In this document: positions 48,648 to 58,234 of the stretch, one piece after another
Layout of the letters: the number at the start of each line of letters is the position of its first letter
Numbering within the stretch: the first letter of the stretch is position 1
Virus record (IMG/VR): IMGVR_UViG_3300047510_001118
Location: 1-64,000 of that record
Strand: one strand, 5' to 3'
Source: a virus
DNA: 64,000 nucleotides
Made by a program: the position numbers and the translations under genes
Notes under the pieces: generated by a model
Seen by the model: only the letters and a program-made list of their open reading frames with translations
Told to the model about the DNA's origin: nothing
Database searches by the model: none

Positions 48648-48867
48648 TCTGTAACCTTTTCTTTAATTCTTGAAATCCACCTACTAATTCTTCACCTAGA
48701 AAAATCTGTGGAACTGTACGTGCTGTTGGTACTGCTTCTAATAAATCTTCTCTAGTATAACCCGATCCAATTTTTCTTTCTTCAAACTCAATACCCTTTT
48801 GTTTTAACAGTGCCTTTGCCTGATCACAGTAGGGACACTGTTCTTTGCTCCAAACTATTGCTTTCAT
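48637..48867 (-). CDS. grxC: Glutaredoxin
   Basis: 76 residues. Active site CPYC (about 11-14), cis-Pro in RTVPQIF, GSH-binding GG near LVGGFQE. It re-reduces ribonucleotide reductase; nrdB is 8 bp upstream on the same strand. Confidence 0.94.
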   Translation of the reverse strand: MKAIVWSKEQCPYCDQAKALLKQKGIEFEERKIGSGYTREDLLEAVPTARTVPQIFLGEELVGGFQELKKRLQNVN

Positions 48868-48875
48868 TTTTATCC

Positions 48876-49976
48876 TTATACTGTTGGTAGTTCATCATAA
48901 TTTATTGTATCGCCCATAACACCGATAACATAATTGGTTGACTCGTTTTCTTGTAGTGCTGTTTGTTTTTTACTAGTATCACTGTGTTTGTTAAACCAAG
49001 GAATAGGAGTACTCTTTGGAGCAGGATTCCAATATTTGATTCCAATATCTTTTAATGAATTGCTGGCAGTATAGTCAACAAAATCTTTTAAGATATTTGC
49101 GTTAAGACCAATTACCGGTCCTTTCTTAAAGAGATAATCGGCCCAATTTTTTTCTTCAGCAATAACATCTTTATAAATTTGTAAAACTTCTGCTTGACAT
49201 TCATTGGCAACTTTAGCAAATCTTATATCGTCTTTGACTACTTGATTGATAATCCAAGCAGTCCAACCTTTGTGTAGCAGTTCATCTTGTAAGATTAGGC
49301 TGATGATGTTACCGTTGCCAATAAAGATTTTATTCTCAACCATTGCTAGGCTTGTAGCAAATGATACCATAAAGCGGAATGCTTCTAAGGCATAACTTGC
49401 GTGTAAGGCTAGATAGATTGCCTTAATGTGATCTTGCTCAGGAAACTTTTCTCCTAGTTCTTTTCGGCAATTAATCATGTGTAAGTATTCGTAGTAATAG
49501 CCTACACTACTGGCCATGTCTACTATTTCTTTAGTGTCATGAATTGTGTTGAACACATCCTTTGGCACATTGTAGATGTTACGAATAATGTGACTGTAAC
49601 TGCGACTGTGAATATTAGTTTCAAAGAATGTCCAGTTATAGACAAGTGCTTCTAGTTCTGGCAGGCTTACGACCGGAGTAAAGATTTGACTTGGGCCGCG
49701 ACCCTGCAGACTGTCAAGAGCAGTTTGCCTAAGCAGGTTACTAGTGAAGATATGTTTAACCGCATCTGAAGCATCCTTAAAGTCTTGTGCGTCTTTGGTT
49801 AGACTAATTTCTTCTGGAACCCAAAAGAAACCTCGTGCTGTAGTTTCAAAACTCTGTAATTTATTATATTTGACTTCTTCAAATCGTTGTATAGTTACAG
49901 GTCCTGCTGGATCTAAAAACATTTTACGATTTAGGTAATCTGTCTTTGTGTGTAAATTATATTGTTCTTTGCTCAT
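48876..49976 (-). CDS. nrdB: Ribonucleotide reductase small subunit NrdB
   Basis: 366 residues from ATG at 49976. Ligands: EAFRF (Glu) and DELLH (Glu, His). The tyrosyl radical motif is HSRSY. In E. coli and T4 the first Glu and His ligands read ETIH; here they read ETNIH, one residue longer, so the first Glu may not be placed normally. C-terminal tail (VIGVMGDTINYDELPTV) is the type that docks into NrdA. Class Ia-type partner of the NrdA at 50634. A class II aldolase gene lies between them. Confidence 0.95.
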   Translation of the reverse strand: MSKEQYNLHTKTDYLNRKMFLDPAGPVTIQRFEEVKYNKLQSFETTARGFFWVPEEISLTKDAQDFKDASDAVKHIFTSNLLRQTALDSLQGRGPSQIFTPVVSLPELEALVYNWTFFETNIHSRSYSHIIRNIYNVPKDVFNTIHDTKEIVDMASSVGYYYEYLHMINCRKELGEKFPEQDHIKAIYLALHASYALEAFRFMVSFATSLAMVENKIFIGNGNIISLILQDELLHKGWTAWIINQVVKDDIRFAKVANECQAEVLQIYKDVIAEEKNWADYLFKKGPVIGLNANILKDFVDYTASNSLKDIGIKYWNPAPKSTPIPWFNKHSDTSKKQTALQENESTNYVIGVMGDTINYDELPTV

Positions 49977-49977
49977 T

Positions 49978-50634
49978 TTAATATTTTCCCGACGCAAGTA
50001 CTATCTTGCAAATGTGTTCTAATCTTTCTATGTGTTCATACGCTCGCCACGGACTAGTATCAATGGCTACAACACCGTGTCCTTTGATACCCACAATGTC
50101 GTAGGCAATATTTCCATTTCGATCTAACTTCAGATTCTTATGACACTGATCTGCTAGTTCTTGGCTAATAGGAGGTACATCTCCTACATTAGGAGCAACC
50201 TTTGTGTAACGATTGAGTTCTGGAAACGAACTACTAATAGTACTAAGATCAATTCCAGCATGCATGGCCGCAATACAGTAGGTAGGATGAACGTGTACCA
50301 CTACTCTAACTTCGCCACTGTGCTGACCCATTTCTTTTTGTAAGCCAAAGTGTAAAGGAATCTCGCCGCTAGGCTTTAGTTTAGCACTAATATCAGTGTA
50401 CTCTATATCTTCCCAGACATAGTTAAATGCTGCACTACCGACGCCACTGTTAATACTTCGCCAAATCTTAATCTTCTTAAACTGATCGGGTTGTAGTGTT
50501 TGCTTACGTACACCGCTGGGTGTAATGTAGAAATGATCGCGGTCGTGGTGACGAATACTCACATTGCCATCGCGACTAGTAATCCAGTTACGCTTATAAG
50601 CGTCTTCTAATACTTCACAGATAGTTTCTAACAT
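49978..50634 (-). CDS. Class II aldolase/epimerase-family protein
   Basis: 218 residues. GNVSIRHHDRDHFYITPSGV, then VVVHVHPTYCIAAMH (two zinc-ligand His) and GIKGHGVVAI (third His), are the class II aldolase (FucA/AraD) pattern. Likely acts on a sugar phosphate; the substrate cannot be told. Placement between nrdA and nrdB suggests a link to nucleotide or deoxyribose metabolism. Confidence 0.88.
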   Translation of the reverse strand: MLETICEVLEDAYKRNWITSRDGNVSIRHHDRDHFYITPSGVRKQTLQPDQFKKIKIWRSINSGVGSAAFNYVWEDIEYTDISAKLKPSGEIPLHFGLQKEMGQHSGEVRVVVHVHPTYCIAAMHAGIDLSTISSSFPELNRYTKVAPNVGDVPPISQELADQCHKNLKLDRNGNIAYDIVGIKGHGVVAIDTSPWRAYEHIERLEHICKIVLASGKY

Positions 50635-52961
50635 TATAGTTTACATGCCTCACAATCTTCAGACTCGTCAACACTTACTTCTACATAGTTCTTTGCCACA
50701 GTAGTAATTAGTTGTTCTTCTTTGGCACCAGCCTTGTTAATTAGGCTATAGTAAAATGTTTTAATTCCCCACATATGAGCCTGCATTAAATTTTTAGCAA
50801 TCAATGTTGTTGGTACTTTACGATCCGCAAAGTGTGCTGGATTGTAAAAAGTATTTGTTGAAATACTTTGATCCACATAGGCCTGTAGCACTGCCGCAGT
50901 TTTTAGATAACCAACACAGTCTTGTTGATCCCACATCATTTGATATTTGTTTTTTAACTTATGATAATCTGGAACAACCTGTGTGAATGAACCTGCCTTA
51001 GACTCTTTAGTAGAGATAAGGCTCATTGGCATTTCTATTCCATTAGTACTATTAATAACAACACTACTAGACTCAACTGGAGCAATAGCCATAAGAGTAG
51101 CATTTCGTACACCATGTTCTAACATCTCCCCACGTAATGTTTCCCAGTCTAACTCTGGAGTAAAGTCTGCCAGTTCATTAACACCCTTGGCACGGTTTTC
51201 CCAAGGAAACTCGCCTTGTCCGTAACGTGTGTGTTCACTGTGGAGACATGGACCACGTTCCTTGGCTAGTTCAACTGTGGCTTCTGTTAGATAATAGGCT
51301 TGATGCTCCATCCATGTCTTGACATCTTGTAGAGCGTCTTTCTCACCATACTTGAGTCCACGCTTGGCGTGCCAATAGGCTAGGTTAGTAACTCCAATGC
51401 CCAATGGCTGTATTTCATCGTTACTAAGTTTACTCTGTATACTTAAGAAGTCTTGATAATCAAGAATATTACATAGAGAACGCTGAAGTATGCGGCAAGC
51501 ACGACGCATATCTTCTGGATTGCGGAAAGCCCCCCAGTTGATACTACCAAGTGTACACAAAGCAATGCGGCCACTATCGTCATCGAGACGCTTAAAAGGT
51601 CGAGTAGGTAATAGAATTTCACAGCAAAGGTTACTCTGGTAAATTGTATGATATTCAGGATCAAAAGGTCCTTGATTCATAACATTGTCGACAAACACTA
51701 GATAGATACGTCCAGTGTCTGTACGCTCTTTTAGTATTCCTGATTTAAATACTTCCTCGGCACTCATTGTTTTTTTGCGCAGGTCTTTACGCTTTTCGTA
51801 TTTGACATAGAGTTCTTCAAATAATTCTGTGTCTTTATAAAACGCTTCATATAAATCTGGAACTTCGTTAGGATCAAAGAATGTTATGTCTTCTTTGTTT
51901 TTGAATCGTCTCCAGAAGAAAGCACTAAGCACAACCCCATAATCCATATGACGGACTCGGGTTTCTTCGGTTCCTTGGTTGTTTTTAAGTACAATAAGAT
52001 CATCAAACTGATGATGCCAAATAGGATAGAATACAGTAGCACTAGCATTACGAATACCTCCTTGCGAGCATGAGCGCAAATCTCCGAACCATTTTTTCAG
52101 GAATGGTATCATACCTGTGTGCATAATTTCACCGCCACGGATCGGGGAGCCCAATGGGCGAAGTCGACCGATTTCCAATCCAATCCCCGCTCTCTTACTG
52201 GCATATTTGGCCATCATCTCCCCACTAGCAAATATGCTATCCAGATCGTCGTCACTGCGGATAAGAACACAACTAGAAAACTGCTTAGTAGGAGTGCCGA
52301 GCCCAGCCAGCACAGGAGTAGCAAGAGTAAACAAACCATCTGAAGCACAGTTGTAGTACTCTTTGATGTAACGCATACGGGCCGTGTTAGGTTCTTCTTT
52401 ATGAAAGACCGTAGCCGCGGCCACCATATATCTAACTTGGGGAGTTTCATAAATTTCCTTTGTCGCACGATTGCGTACCAAATATTTTTCAATTAACTGC
52501 TCAATGCTGGCATAACCATATTGCTCGTCTTTAGAATGATCCAGCATATCATCCATCTTGTTCCAGTCGTCCTCACTGTACCACTGTAATAGTTCAGGAG
52601 TGTATAGACCAACTTCTACATTTTTCTTTACAATGGTGTAGAGGCGGGGAGGCTCGTATTGGCCATAAACGTCTTTACGCAACATGCTGAGACGTTGCTT
52701 GCCTGCCACATATTGATAATTAGTGTGTCCTACATCTGGATTGTGTTCTACATCGATAAGATTGACAATAGCACGTAAAGTTATTTCGTCAATCTCTTTA
52801 GTTGTTATGCCGTCATAAAAATGAGGCTGTGCTTTGATTTCAATCATACTCTGACTGACGTCTGCTATTCCGCTACAAACCTTTGCTACTTGGGCTTGCC
52901 ACTTCTCTATGTGTAATGTCTCTCTCTGTCCACTTCTTTTTATTACTGTTATATTTGTCAT
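50634..52961 (-). CDS. nrdA: Ribonucleotide reductase large subunit NrdA
   Basis: 775 residues from the ATG after GAGGCAACA. An N-terminal ATP-cone-like region (about 1-90), active-site Cys in FSSCVLIRSDD, Asn-Cys-Glu in SNLCCEILLP and Cys in ALCTLGSINWG, and a C-terminal CEACKL redox pair. It reduces ribonucleotides to deoxyribonucleotides with NrdB and glutaredoxin. Heads the nrdA-aldolase-nrdB-grx run. Confidence 0.96.
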   Translation of the reverse strand: MTNITVIKRSGQRETLHIEKWQAQVAKVCSGIADVSQSMIEIKAQPHFYDGITTKEIDEITLRAIVNLIDVEHNPDVGHTNYQYVAGKQRLSMLRKDVYGQYEPPRLYTIVKKNVEVGLYTPELLQWYSEDDWNKMDDMLDHSKDEQYGYASIEQLIEKYLVRNRATKEIYETPQVRYMVAAATVFHKEEPNTARMRYIKEYYNCASDGLFTLATPVLAGLGTPTKQFSSCVLIRSDDDLDSIFASGEMMAKYASKRAGIGLEIGRLRPLGSPIRGGEIMHTGMIPFLKKWFGDLRSCSQGGIRNASATVFYPIWHHQFDDLIVLKNNQGTEETRVRHMDYGVVLSAFFWRRFKNKEDITFFDPNEVPDLYEAFYKDTELFEELYVKYEKRKDLRKKTMSAEEVFKSGILKERTDTGRIYLVFVDNVMNQGPFDPEYHTIYQSNLCCEILLPTRPFKRLDDDSGRIALCTLGSINWGAFRNPEDMRRACRILQRSLCNILDYQDFLSIQSKLSNDEIQPLGIGVTNLAYWHAKRGLKYGEKDALQDVKTWMEHQAYYLTEATVELAKERGPCLHSEHTRYGQGEFPWENRAKGVNELADFTPELDWETLRGEMLEHGVRNATLMAIAPVESSSVVINSTNGIEMPMSLISTKESKAGSFTQVVPDYHKLKNKYQMMWDQQDCVGYLKTAAVLQAYVDQSISTNTFYNPAHFADRKVPTTLIAKNLMQAHMWGIKTFYYSLINKAGAKEEQLITTVAKNYVEVSVDESEDCEACKL

Positions 52962-52999
52962 TGTTGCCTCAACTTGCAAAGTATGATATTTAGTACCAC

Positions 53000-53425
53000 T
53001 TAAAACTGCTCAGACAATACGTGAGTCTGTTGTATATGTATGTTCTTAGGTAATTTCGAAATATGAATACTTTTTTCCTCTTCAAAACCAATTATATGTT
53101 CACCCGCAAGTAACATATAATACAATTTTGAGTAGCGTCTGTCAAGACCTATTTGTATTTCATAATGCCAATCTTTACATTTTTCTGTTAGCATCAGAGT
53201 ATATCCAATGGCTAGAATTTTAGTGTATTCACAAAAAGAATTCTCTTCAATCATTTCCCAAGGATCGGGCCATGTTTTTGAATCATATGGATCAATGTTT
53301 CGAGTAACCTCTGGGACAGCAGTCCAAAAGTCTATAGCAGATTGTATAGGATCTTTTTCTTGATCTAACTGACTTCGAAAAGTTCTCCACGCGATGAGAC
53401 GGTCTTCGTAGGTCTTTGAAAGCAT
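53000..53425 (-). CDS. Conserved-type phage structural hypothetical
   Basis: 141 residues, helical, Trp-rich (WPDPWEMIEENSFCEYTK). Next to the tail-spike gene with 3 bp between. Similar proteins occur in T4-like aquatic phages near tail genes (from memory). No enzymatic motif. Confidence 0.72.
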   Translation of the reverse strand: MLSKTYEDRLIAWRTFRSQLDQEKDPIQSAIDFWTAVPEVTRNIDPYDSKTWPDPWEMIEENSFCEYTKILAIGYTLMLTEKCKDWHYEIQIGLDRRYSKLYYMLLAGEHIIGFEEEKSIHISKLPKNIHIQQTHVLSEQF

Positions 53426-53428
53426 AGA

Positions 53429-55297
53429 TTAACTTAAAGATTCATACCAATAATTTAAATATCCATTTTCTGATGCTACATTATTGTTGTATTGAACAAC
53501 AACAGTTTCATTAACAGTGTTATTGTCAGCATCGCCAAGTAGAGCACTAAAGGTAAGTTTTTCTAAGTTTGTATTATTTCCAATGACGTTACAATCGTCT
53601 GTAAGATGGATTTGGTTATTAACTTTATCTACGTTAATAAAAAGTTTGCCTTGTCTAGTTATTGACTGTGCAGCACTTCTATAAAAATAGTGTATCACGT
53701 GTGATAAACTATCATCTGCTGGCAATTTCAATAACGGATTAATGCCTGGTTGAAGATTAATTCTTTGATTATATTTGTGTTCGCTTTTTACAAAACCACC
53801 AACTTCACCGATGTATGGAACACCAATCATATACTCTGCTTCTGATGTTAATTTAATAGATCTGTCAAAATAATCTGCTTCAGAAATATTTCCAGGTTGA
53901 CGGAATCTAATAACATTAAAAATTGGATTTGATTCGTTACCGCCGTCGTTGCCTACTTCAATATATCTGTTATGGGTTGACGTATTTCCTTTACCCACAT
54001 AAACGTCAAAGGCAGTTTCTTTAATTTTTTCAAATGTTGAATCTGATATTTTATTTCTTTGAGGACCATATAGGCGTCCTGTGCTTAGACTGTTGATATT
54101 ATGACCAAATCGTATTGCTCTACTGCACTCTTTAAAATGACAGTTGGTAAATTTATTAGAATCAATGTCATACGTGCTGTCTACAGCATAAGATAGATTA
54201 TAAAAATCACAGTCTTGGAACATATTACCTGTACAGGTAACACTGGCACTCAATGCTACTAATCTTACACCAACTTCATTCAAACTAAGTTTTTCTGTTA
54301 GTACAGACAATCCGGTACCATCGGTAAATGAAGTTATACTAGATCCTTCTGGCGTAGCAGATAAAGTAAACGTTGTGCTAGTAGGCACAGATTTTACATA
54401 GTAAGTTTGATGAGCGGTTAAACCATTTGTTGTTATCTTAGGAAAAATTTCATCTCCAATGTTAAGACCGTGATCAGATCCTGATCTTAATATTTTTGCC
54501 GAGCCTTCACTGAAAACTTCTGTGATAGTAAAAGAAGCGCCTGCTGGGTATAACCAAGTACCTTTAAATCTAAGATTTCTAAATGAACTGTTTCTTGATG
54601 CTATTAAATCTAATATAGGTTGACCAGAAACAGTGTGTTCTAATGTCATACCTTCTACTCTTATCTGCTGTGCTTGATTATTAAAAGTTAGATCGGTAAA
54701 ATCTTTATATGTTCCTGGAGTGCTGGAACTGTTAATGGTATAGGCCAACGGGAAGTTGCCTGTTTGTCTTATCACTGTTTTTTCTCTTCCGGCACCAACT
54801 AATGTAGCATATGGTGGGATTCTTAGAGGACCTGTGATCTTATAGATTCCTGCTTCAAATGTTAAGGCTATTCTGCTTGATGTTGACCCTACTGTGGCCA
54901 CATTAATGTATAACTGATCAATGGCTCTTTGAATGGCTAGAGTATCATCTGCTACACCATTTCCTACAGCACCAAAACTTTTTACACTGACAACATCATC
55001 TAGTCGTTCTTGAACAGTTCTTTGTACTGGTTGTGAAGCAGTAGGACCTGTTTGTATGGTAGCATCATTTCTTTTGTATTGATATTGTAGTGCTAGGTCA
55101 AGAATGTTATCATGCTCTGTTAAGATCTTGGTGTTGCCAACAAAGGGAGCACCTTCACTTACAGACCCATTTCCAATAAACAATTCCTGTGTATCAATTG
55201 CCCACCCGATTTCACCCGAGGCTAACTGTGGTAAACTAGATCCAGAGTTCTTGCGACCTCTGCGATGCTGTATTTTTGATATTTGCACTACGGCCAT
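53429..55297 (-). CDS. Tail spike with pectate-lyase-type beta-helix
   Basis: 622 residues. N-terminal attachment region (VQISKIQHRRGRKNSGSS), then SVKSFGAVGNGVADDTLAIQ (about 98-117), the start of a pectate-lyase-like right-handed beta-helix, running to about 420, and a C-terminal beta domain. Such spikes bind or cut host surface polysaccharide. Late-like GATAAATACT lies upstream. Confidence 0.88.
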   Translation of the reverse strand: MAVVQISKIQHRRGRKNSGSSLPQLASGEIGWAIDTQELFIGNGSVSEGAPFVGNTKILTEHDNILDLALQYQYKRNDATIQTGPTASQPVQRTVQERLDDVVSVKSFGAVGNGVADDTLAIQRAIDQLYINVATVGSTSSRIALTFEAGIYKITGPLRIPPYATLVGAGREKTVIRQTGNFPLAYTINSSSTPGTYKDFTDLTFNNQAQQIRVEGMTLEHTVSGQPILDLIASRNSSFRNLRFKGTWLYPAGASFTITEVFSEGSAKILRSGSDHGLNIGDEIFPKITTNGLTAHQTYYVKSVPTSTTFTLSATPEGSSITSFTDGTGLSVLTEKLSLNEVGVRLVALSASVTCTGNMFQDCDFYNLSYAVDSTYDIDSNKFTNCHFKECSRAIRFGHNINSLSTGRLYGPQRNKISDSTFEKIKETAFDVYVGKGNTSTHNRYIEVGNDGGNESNPIFNVIRFRQPGNISEADYFDRSIKLTSEAEYMIGVPYIGEVGGFVKSEHKYNQRINLQPGINPLLKLPADDSLSHVIHYFYRSAAQSITRQGKLFINVDKVNNQIHLTDDCNVIGNNTNLEKLTFSALLGDADNNTVNETVVVQYNNNVASENGYLNYWYESLS

Positions 55298-55324
55298 GTC
55301 TTATACTCCATTATTGAGTATTTA

Positions 55325-56044
55325 TCAATGGTGTAGTTTGTAGTATTGTTCGACTCTGTCACACCAGCGCGAAGTCCAATAATCAAAGTCTTTGGGTTCT
55401 AGAATAAACTGCTGATATTGTGGTTCTCCCCACTGTCCGGGAGCAATTTCTGGCGGTCTAACACACATCATAATAACGCCCTTGCGTATATTAGTTTTAT
55501 GTATTTCGTTGTGTGCTAGGGCGTAGGCTGTAAGTTGAAGGAAATAATCATCAATCCATTCTAGTTTTTTAGGCTTGTTAGTTTGCTTAAAATCTAGTAT
55601 GCTTTCCTCGCCGTCGTGTAAGCCTACACAATCTGTAGTACCAGCATACAGTTCAGGGAAGTACAGAGGCACTTCACTGCCCCATACTTCTTTGACTCCT
55701 GGAAAACCAGATTCAATTACTTTTTTAGCCATAACTAAACTTTGTTGAGCATAAGGATTACTCACTGAATCCTTAAGTTGCTCACCTTTAATATAGTTTT
55801 CTAAGTAAGTGTGCATCCTAGTTCCGCGATTAGCGGCTTCGGTTGTGATCTGTTGTGCTTTGGCTTCTCCTACAGATTTTTTCCAATTAGCCAATGCTTC
55901 ACGAGCTTCGGCTGGTTTGGTTTTATCTAGGATTGTAGTAACACTGGGGACTTTGTTTCCATCTGGGCAGGCATATAATCGCCTGCCAGTGGATTCGTCT
56001 CTTTGAAGTGATTTATATTGATATTTTTGTATTAGTAGACTCAT
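55325..56044 (-). CDS. PD-(D/E)XK exonuclease
   Basis: 239 residues. PSVTTILDKTKP, then GTRMHTYLE (His), YAGTTDCVGLHDG (Asp) and ILDFKQTNKPKK (D-x-K) are the motif set of phage PD-(D/E)XK exonucleases such as Cas4/RecB-like ones. A DNA recombination or repair exonuclease. Its promoter is at 56049-56077. Confidence 0.9.
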   Translation of the reverse strand: MSLLIQKYQYKSLQRDESTGRRLYACPDGNKVPSVTTILDKTKPAEAREALANWKKSVGEAKAQQITTEAANRGTRMHTYLENYIKGEQLKDSVSNPYAQQSLVMAKKVIESGFPGVKEVWGSEVPLYFPELYAGTTDCVGLHDGEESILDFKQTNKPKKLEWIDDYFLQLTAYALAHNEIHKTNIRKGVIMMCVRPPEIAPGQWGEPQYQQFILEPKDFDYWTSRWCDRVEQYYKLHH

Positions 56045-56048
56045 TGAA

Positions 56049-56077
56049 CAAATATAACATCAGTTTTAATATTTGTC
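56049..56077 (-). promoter_or_regulatory. Sigma-70-like promoter for exonuclease gene
   Basis: On the minus strand, TTGACA (56072-56077) and TATATT (56049-56054), 17-bp spacer, a few bases from the start codon. Confidence 0.7.
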
Positions 56078-56411
56078 AAGAGGCCATGGCATTATTTGTT
56101 GCTCGTTGTGCCATTTGAGCTACCACATCACTGCCTGTGTTGCCATCAACTGGACCTTGTGCTGGTGCTTCTTTTTTGGTTTTTAATTCAATGCCTTCGC
56201 CATCGAAACGCTTTACATATTTTTGAATGTTTGGATCGGCATCGAATACTGGTTTAAATGTTTCGTTGTCAAATTCTTCTTGGCCCATATGGACCATGAA
56301 TTTATTAAATTTTTCCCACGGATATTTTGCTGTAGTATTTGCCGCATCGGCTTTACCTACTAGACTTCTAAGAACGAGAACCAAGTCCGAAATGAGTTCG
56401 GACTCAGTTAC
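56076..56411 (-). CDS. -1 frame extension of the scaffold-like protein
   Basis: This frame has no ATG and no ribosome site at its head but continues the upstream protein seamlessly from the A9 run at 56412-56420: VTESELISDLVLVLRSLVGK through a Lys-rich middle to QRATNNAMAS. Together the two frames give about 405 residues. It needs one base re-read (-1 slippage) or one more A in the genome. Independent translation from a TTG at 56384 is less likely. Confidence 0.65.
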   Translation of the reverse strand, partial: VTESELISDLVLVLRSLVGKADAANTTAKYPWEKFNKFMVHMGQEEFDNETFKPVFDADPNIQKYVKRFDGEGIELKTKKEAPAQGPVDGNTGSDVVAQMAQRATNNAMAS

Positions 56412-57292
56412 TTTTTTTTTGGTGCTAATAGACTGGCAAGTTTTCTGCTGAACTCTACTGATTCACGAGTAGCACGACCTGCTGGCTCTTCACCGCCCGC
56501 CGCTGATGCTGCCGCGCCTGCCTCTTCACCGCCTTCTGGTTCTGGTGATTCTTCTTCGCCTGCGGTTGGCTCTTCTGCTGGCTCTTCTGCTGGCTCAGCA
56601 CCCATAGATTGACCGCCATCGCCTTCGCCTGTTAAGATTGCCACTGCTTGTGTTAGTTGTTGACGCGAACCTTCTAATGCTGTATAGATGGTTGCTAATG
56701 CTGGTTTGACAACGCCTTCAAATTCCATTGATGTGTCGCTGCCTAATTCGTCTCTTATAGAGTCAATAAGTTCTAACATTGATTCGGCCTGCATATTTGC
56801 TGTGTCTTCCATCCAGCCTGTAATACGATCAACCATGTCGCGAGCGGCCATAATCAATTCTGCTTTTTCTTCTTCGCCTTCACGCAACACTGATTCAACC
56901 TGTACTGCGGCATCTTCTTTAGATTTGCTGAAATTTACTTTGTTCTGTAGTTCTTCTGGAAGGTCATCAAATGATAATACGCCTTGATCTACTTTTTCTA
57001 GTACCATACGTTCCATGTCTGTGAACTCAACAACTTCTTGACTGCGTTCTTCGATAGCACGATTTAAGACATCTAGGAACATCTTATTTTTTGTGTAATC
57101 GTCATTTTCTAAAACTGCGCTAAATCCACCGCTATTTTCAATTTGGTGAATCTTTGTACGCAATTTATTTCGAGCATCTTCTAATTGCTCTAGTGTAAAA
57201 CTATCAAGATTAAGTTTTTGTCCGAAAATTTTACCTACATTTTCGTTTACTATCTGAGCAGTAATTTTTTTGTTAAATTCAGTGACACGCAT
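56408..57292 (-). CDS. Acidic scaffold/prohead-core-like protein
   Basis: 294 residues in the zero frame, ending LAPKKK at an A9 run. N-terminus MRVTEFNKKITAQIVNE; then a helical body (LDSFTLEQLEDARNKLRTKI) and a Glu/Ala/Gly/Pro-rich low-complexity stretch (about 220-270). Charge, helicity and position among virion genes suggest a T4 gp22-like core or other internal scaffold protein. Likely continues in the -1 frame (see 56076-56411). Confidence 0.72.
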   Translation of the reverse strand: MRVTEFNKKITAQIVNENVGKIFGQKLNLDSFTLEQLEDARNKLRTKIHQIENSGGFSAVLENDDYTKNKMFLDVLNRAIEERSQEVVEFTDMERMVLEKVDQGVLSFDDLPEELQNKVNFSKSKEDAAVQVESVLREGEEEKAELIMAARDMVDRITGWMEDTANMQAESMLELIDSIRDELGSDTSMEFEGVVKPALATIYTALEGSRQQLTQAVAILTGEGDGGQSMGAEPAEEPAEEPTAGEEESPEPEGGEEAGAAASAAGGEEPAGRATRESVEFSRKLASLLAPKKK

Positions 57293-57325
57293 GGTTAATT
57301 TCTTCCCTAGAAGTTGTAGTATTAT

Positions 57326-57772
57326 TTATACAATCGAGGCATAGAAGATACTGTCAATTTTCTTCTTAGCCGCCCTTGCTTCGCTAGCCGCAATTTCGTA
57401 ACGCCACTGTGCGTTTTCCCTACTTACTTCATTTTGGCTAGTTTCTGCTGTTTTTCTGTAGAATAACGAATCTATATAGTGTTTTTTAAAAACAATATCC
57501 TGAGATTCGACTTCTTGAATCCTTGACAGTTTACGTTTTTCGTGTAGTTTACAAATAGCAAACGCCGATACTTTAAGGCAAACTGTTGAAATATGTTTCT
57601 TTTTTCCATCTACCACAGTCAATACGACCCAATCTTTGTCATCATTTCTAATCAGCATGTAATTCTTATATCTAATAAGATCCTTACTAATTTGTACAAA
57701 GATTCCCTGCTTTACAACAATCTCATGTAGTAGATTATCTAAATCTCTGGCCGCAGCCTTAATGTCAAACAT
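57326..57772 (-). CDS. Hypothetical virion-region protein
   Basis: 148 residues, basic, with beta strands (KNYMLIRNDDKDWVVLTVVD) and a C-terminal helix. A GTATAAATAATACT late-like motif lies upstream of the neighbouring gene. Overlaps the next upstream gene by 8 nt. Not recognised. Confidence 0.68.
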   Translation of the reverse strand: MFDIKAAARDLDNLLHEIVVKQGIFVQISKDLIRYKNYMLIRNDDKDWVVLTVVDGKKKHISTVCLKVSAFAICKLHEKRKLSRIQEVESQDIVFKKHYIDSLFYRKTAETSQNEVSRENAQWRYEIAASEARAAKKKIDSIFYASIV

Positions 57773-57965
57773 TTGGGTATACGTATGTGTTTTCTTTATT
57801 CTTTATTTTAATTAACAAACTTTTACGTACTAAACCCTCGATTATGGTTTTTTCTCTTTCTTCAAATGCGCTGATAGGTGTAAGGTCCTTGACTTTCACA
57901 AGAACTTCTTGCTCTTCTCGGCTACGCCAAATTTCAATACCTCTAGTAAATTCATTAATATTCAT
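57765..57965 (-). CDS. Small protein with N-terminal EF tag
   Basis: 66 residues starting MNINEFTRGIEIW, a weaker match to the shared N-terminal tag (EF, then Gly-Ile-Glu). ATG overlaps the upstream gene by 4 nt. Function unknown. Confidence 0.65.
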   Translation of the reverse strand: MNINEFTRGIEIWRSREEQEVLVKVKDLTPISAFEEREKTIIEGLVRKSLLIKIKNKENTYVYPNV

Positions 57966-58234
57966 TTTAATTCGGACATCTGCTTTCTAAGATCAGTAAT
58001 TTGTTTAGTGAGATCTGCTATTTGATCTTGTATTTGTTTCTTTTGATCCTGTACTTGTTTTTGATGTTGTGCTATTAGAAGTTGTTGTTGTTTTTGCTGA
58101 GCTCCCGGGTCTTGGGCAACCATTTGACTCTGCGGGTTGAGTGCAGCTCCCTGTGCGGTGGCGCCCGGAGCAGGTGCTGGACCTGGGGTACCAGCCATAG
58201 GTACTTGTTCTGATAGTAAGTCTGTTATCTTCAT
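57962..58234 (-). CDS. Pro/Ala/Gln-rich coiled-coil protein
   Basis: 90 residues. MKITDLLSEQVPMAG then a Pro/Ala-rich stretch and a Gln/Lys coiled coil (about 45-90). LSE near the N-terminus fits an L-x-E cleavage site. 4-nt overlap with the nucleotidyltransferase gene. Confidence 0.68.
   Translation of the reverse strand: MKITDLLSEQVPMAGTPGPAPAPGATAQGAALNPQSQMVAQDPGAQQKQQQLLIAQHQKQVQDQKKQIQDQIADLTKQITDLRKQMSELK

Noticed and set aside
56384-56384. TTG start for an independent 102-aa gene
   Set aside because: No ribosome site, and the frame continues sensibly upstream to the A9 run, so an extension is more likely.
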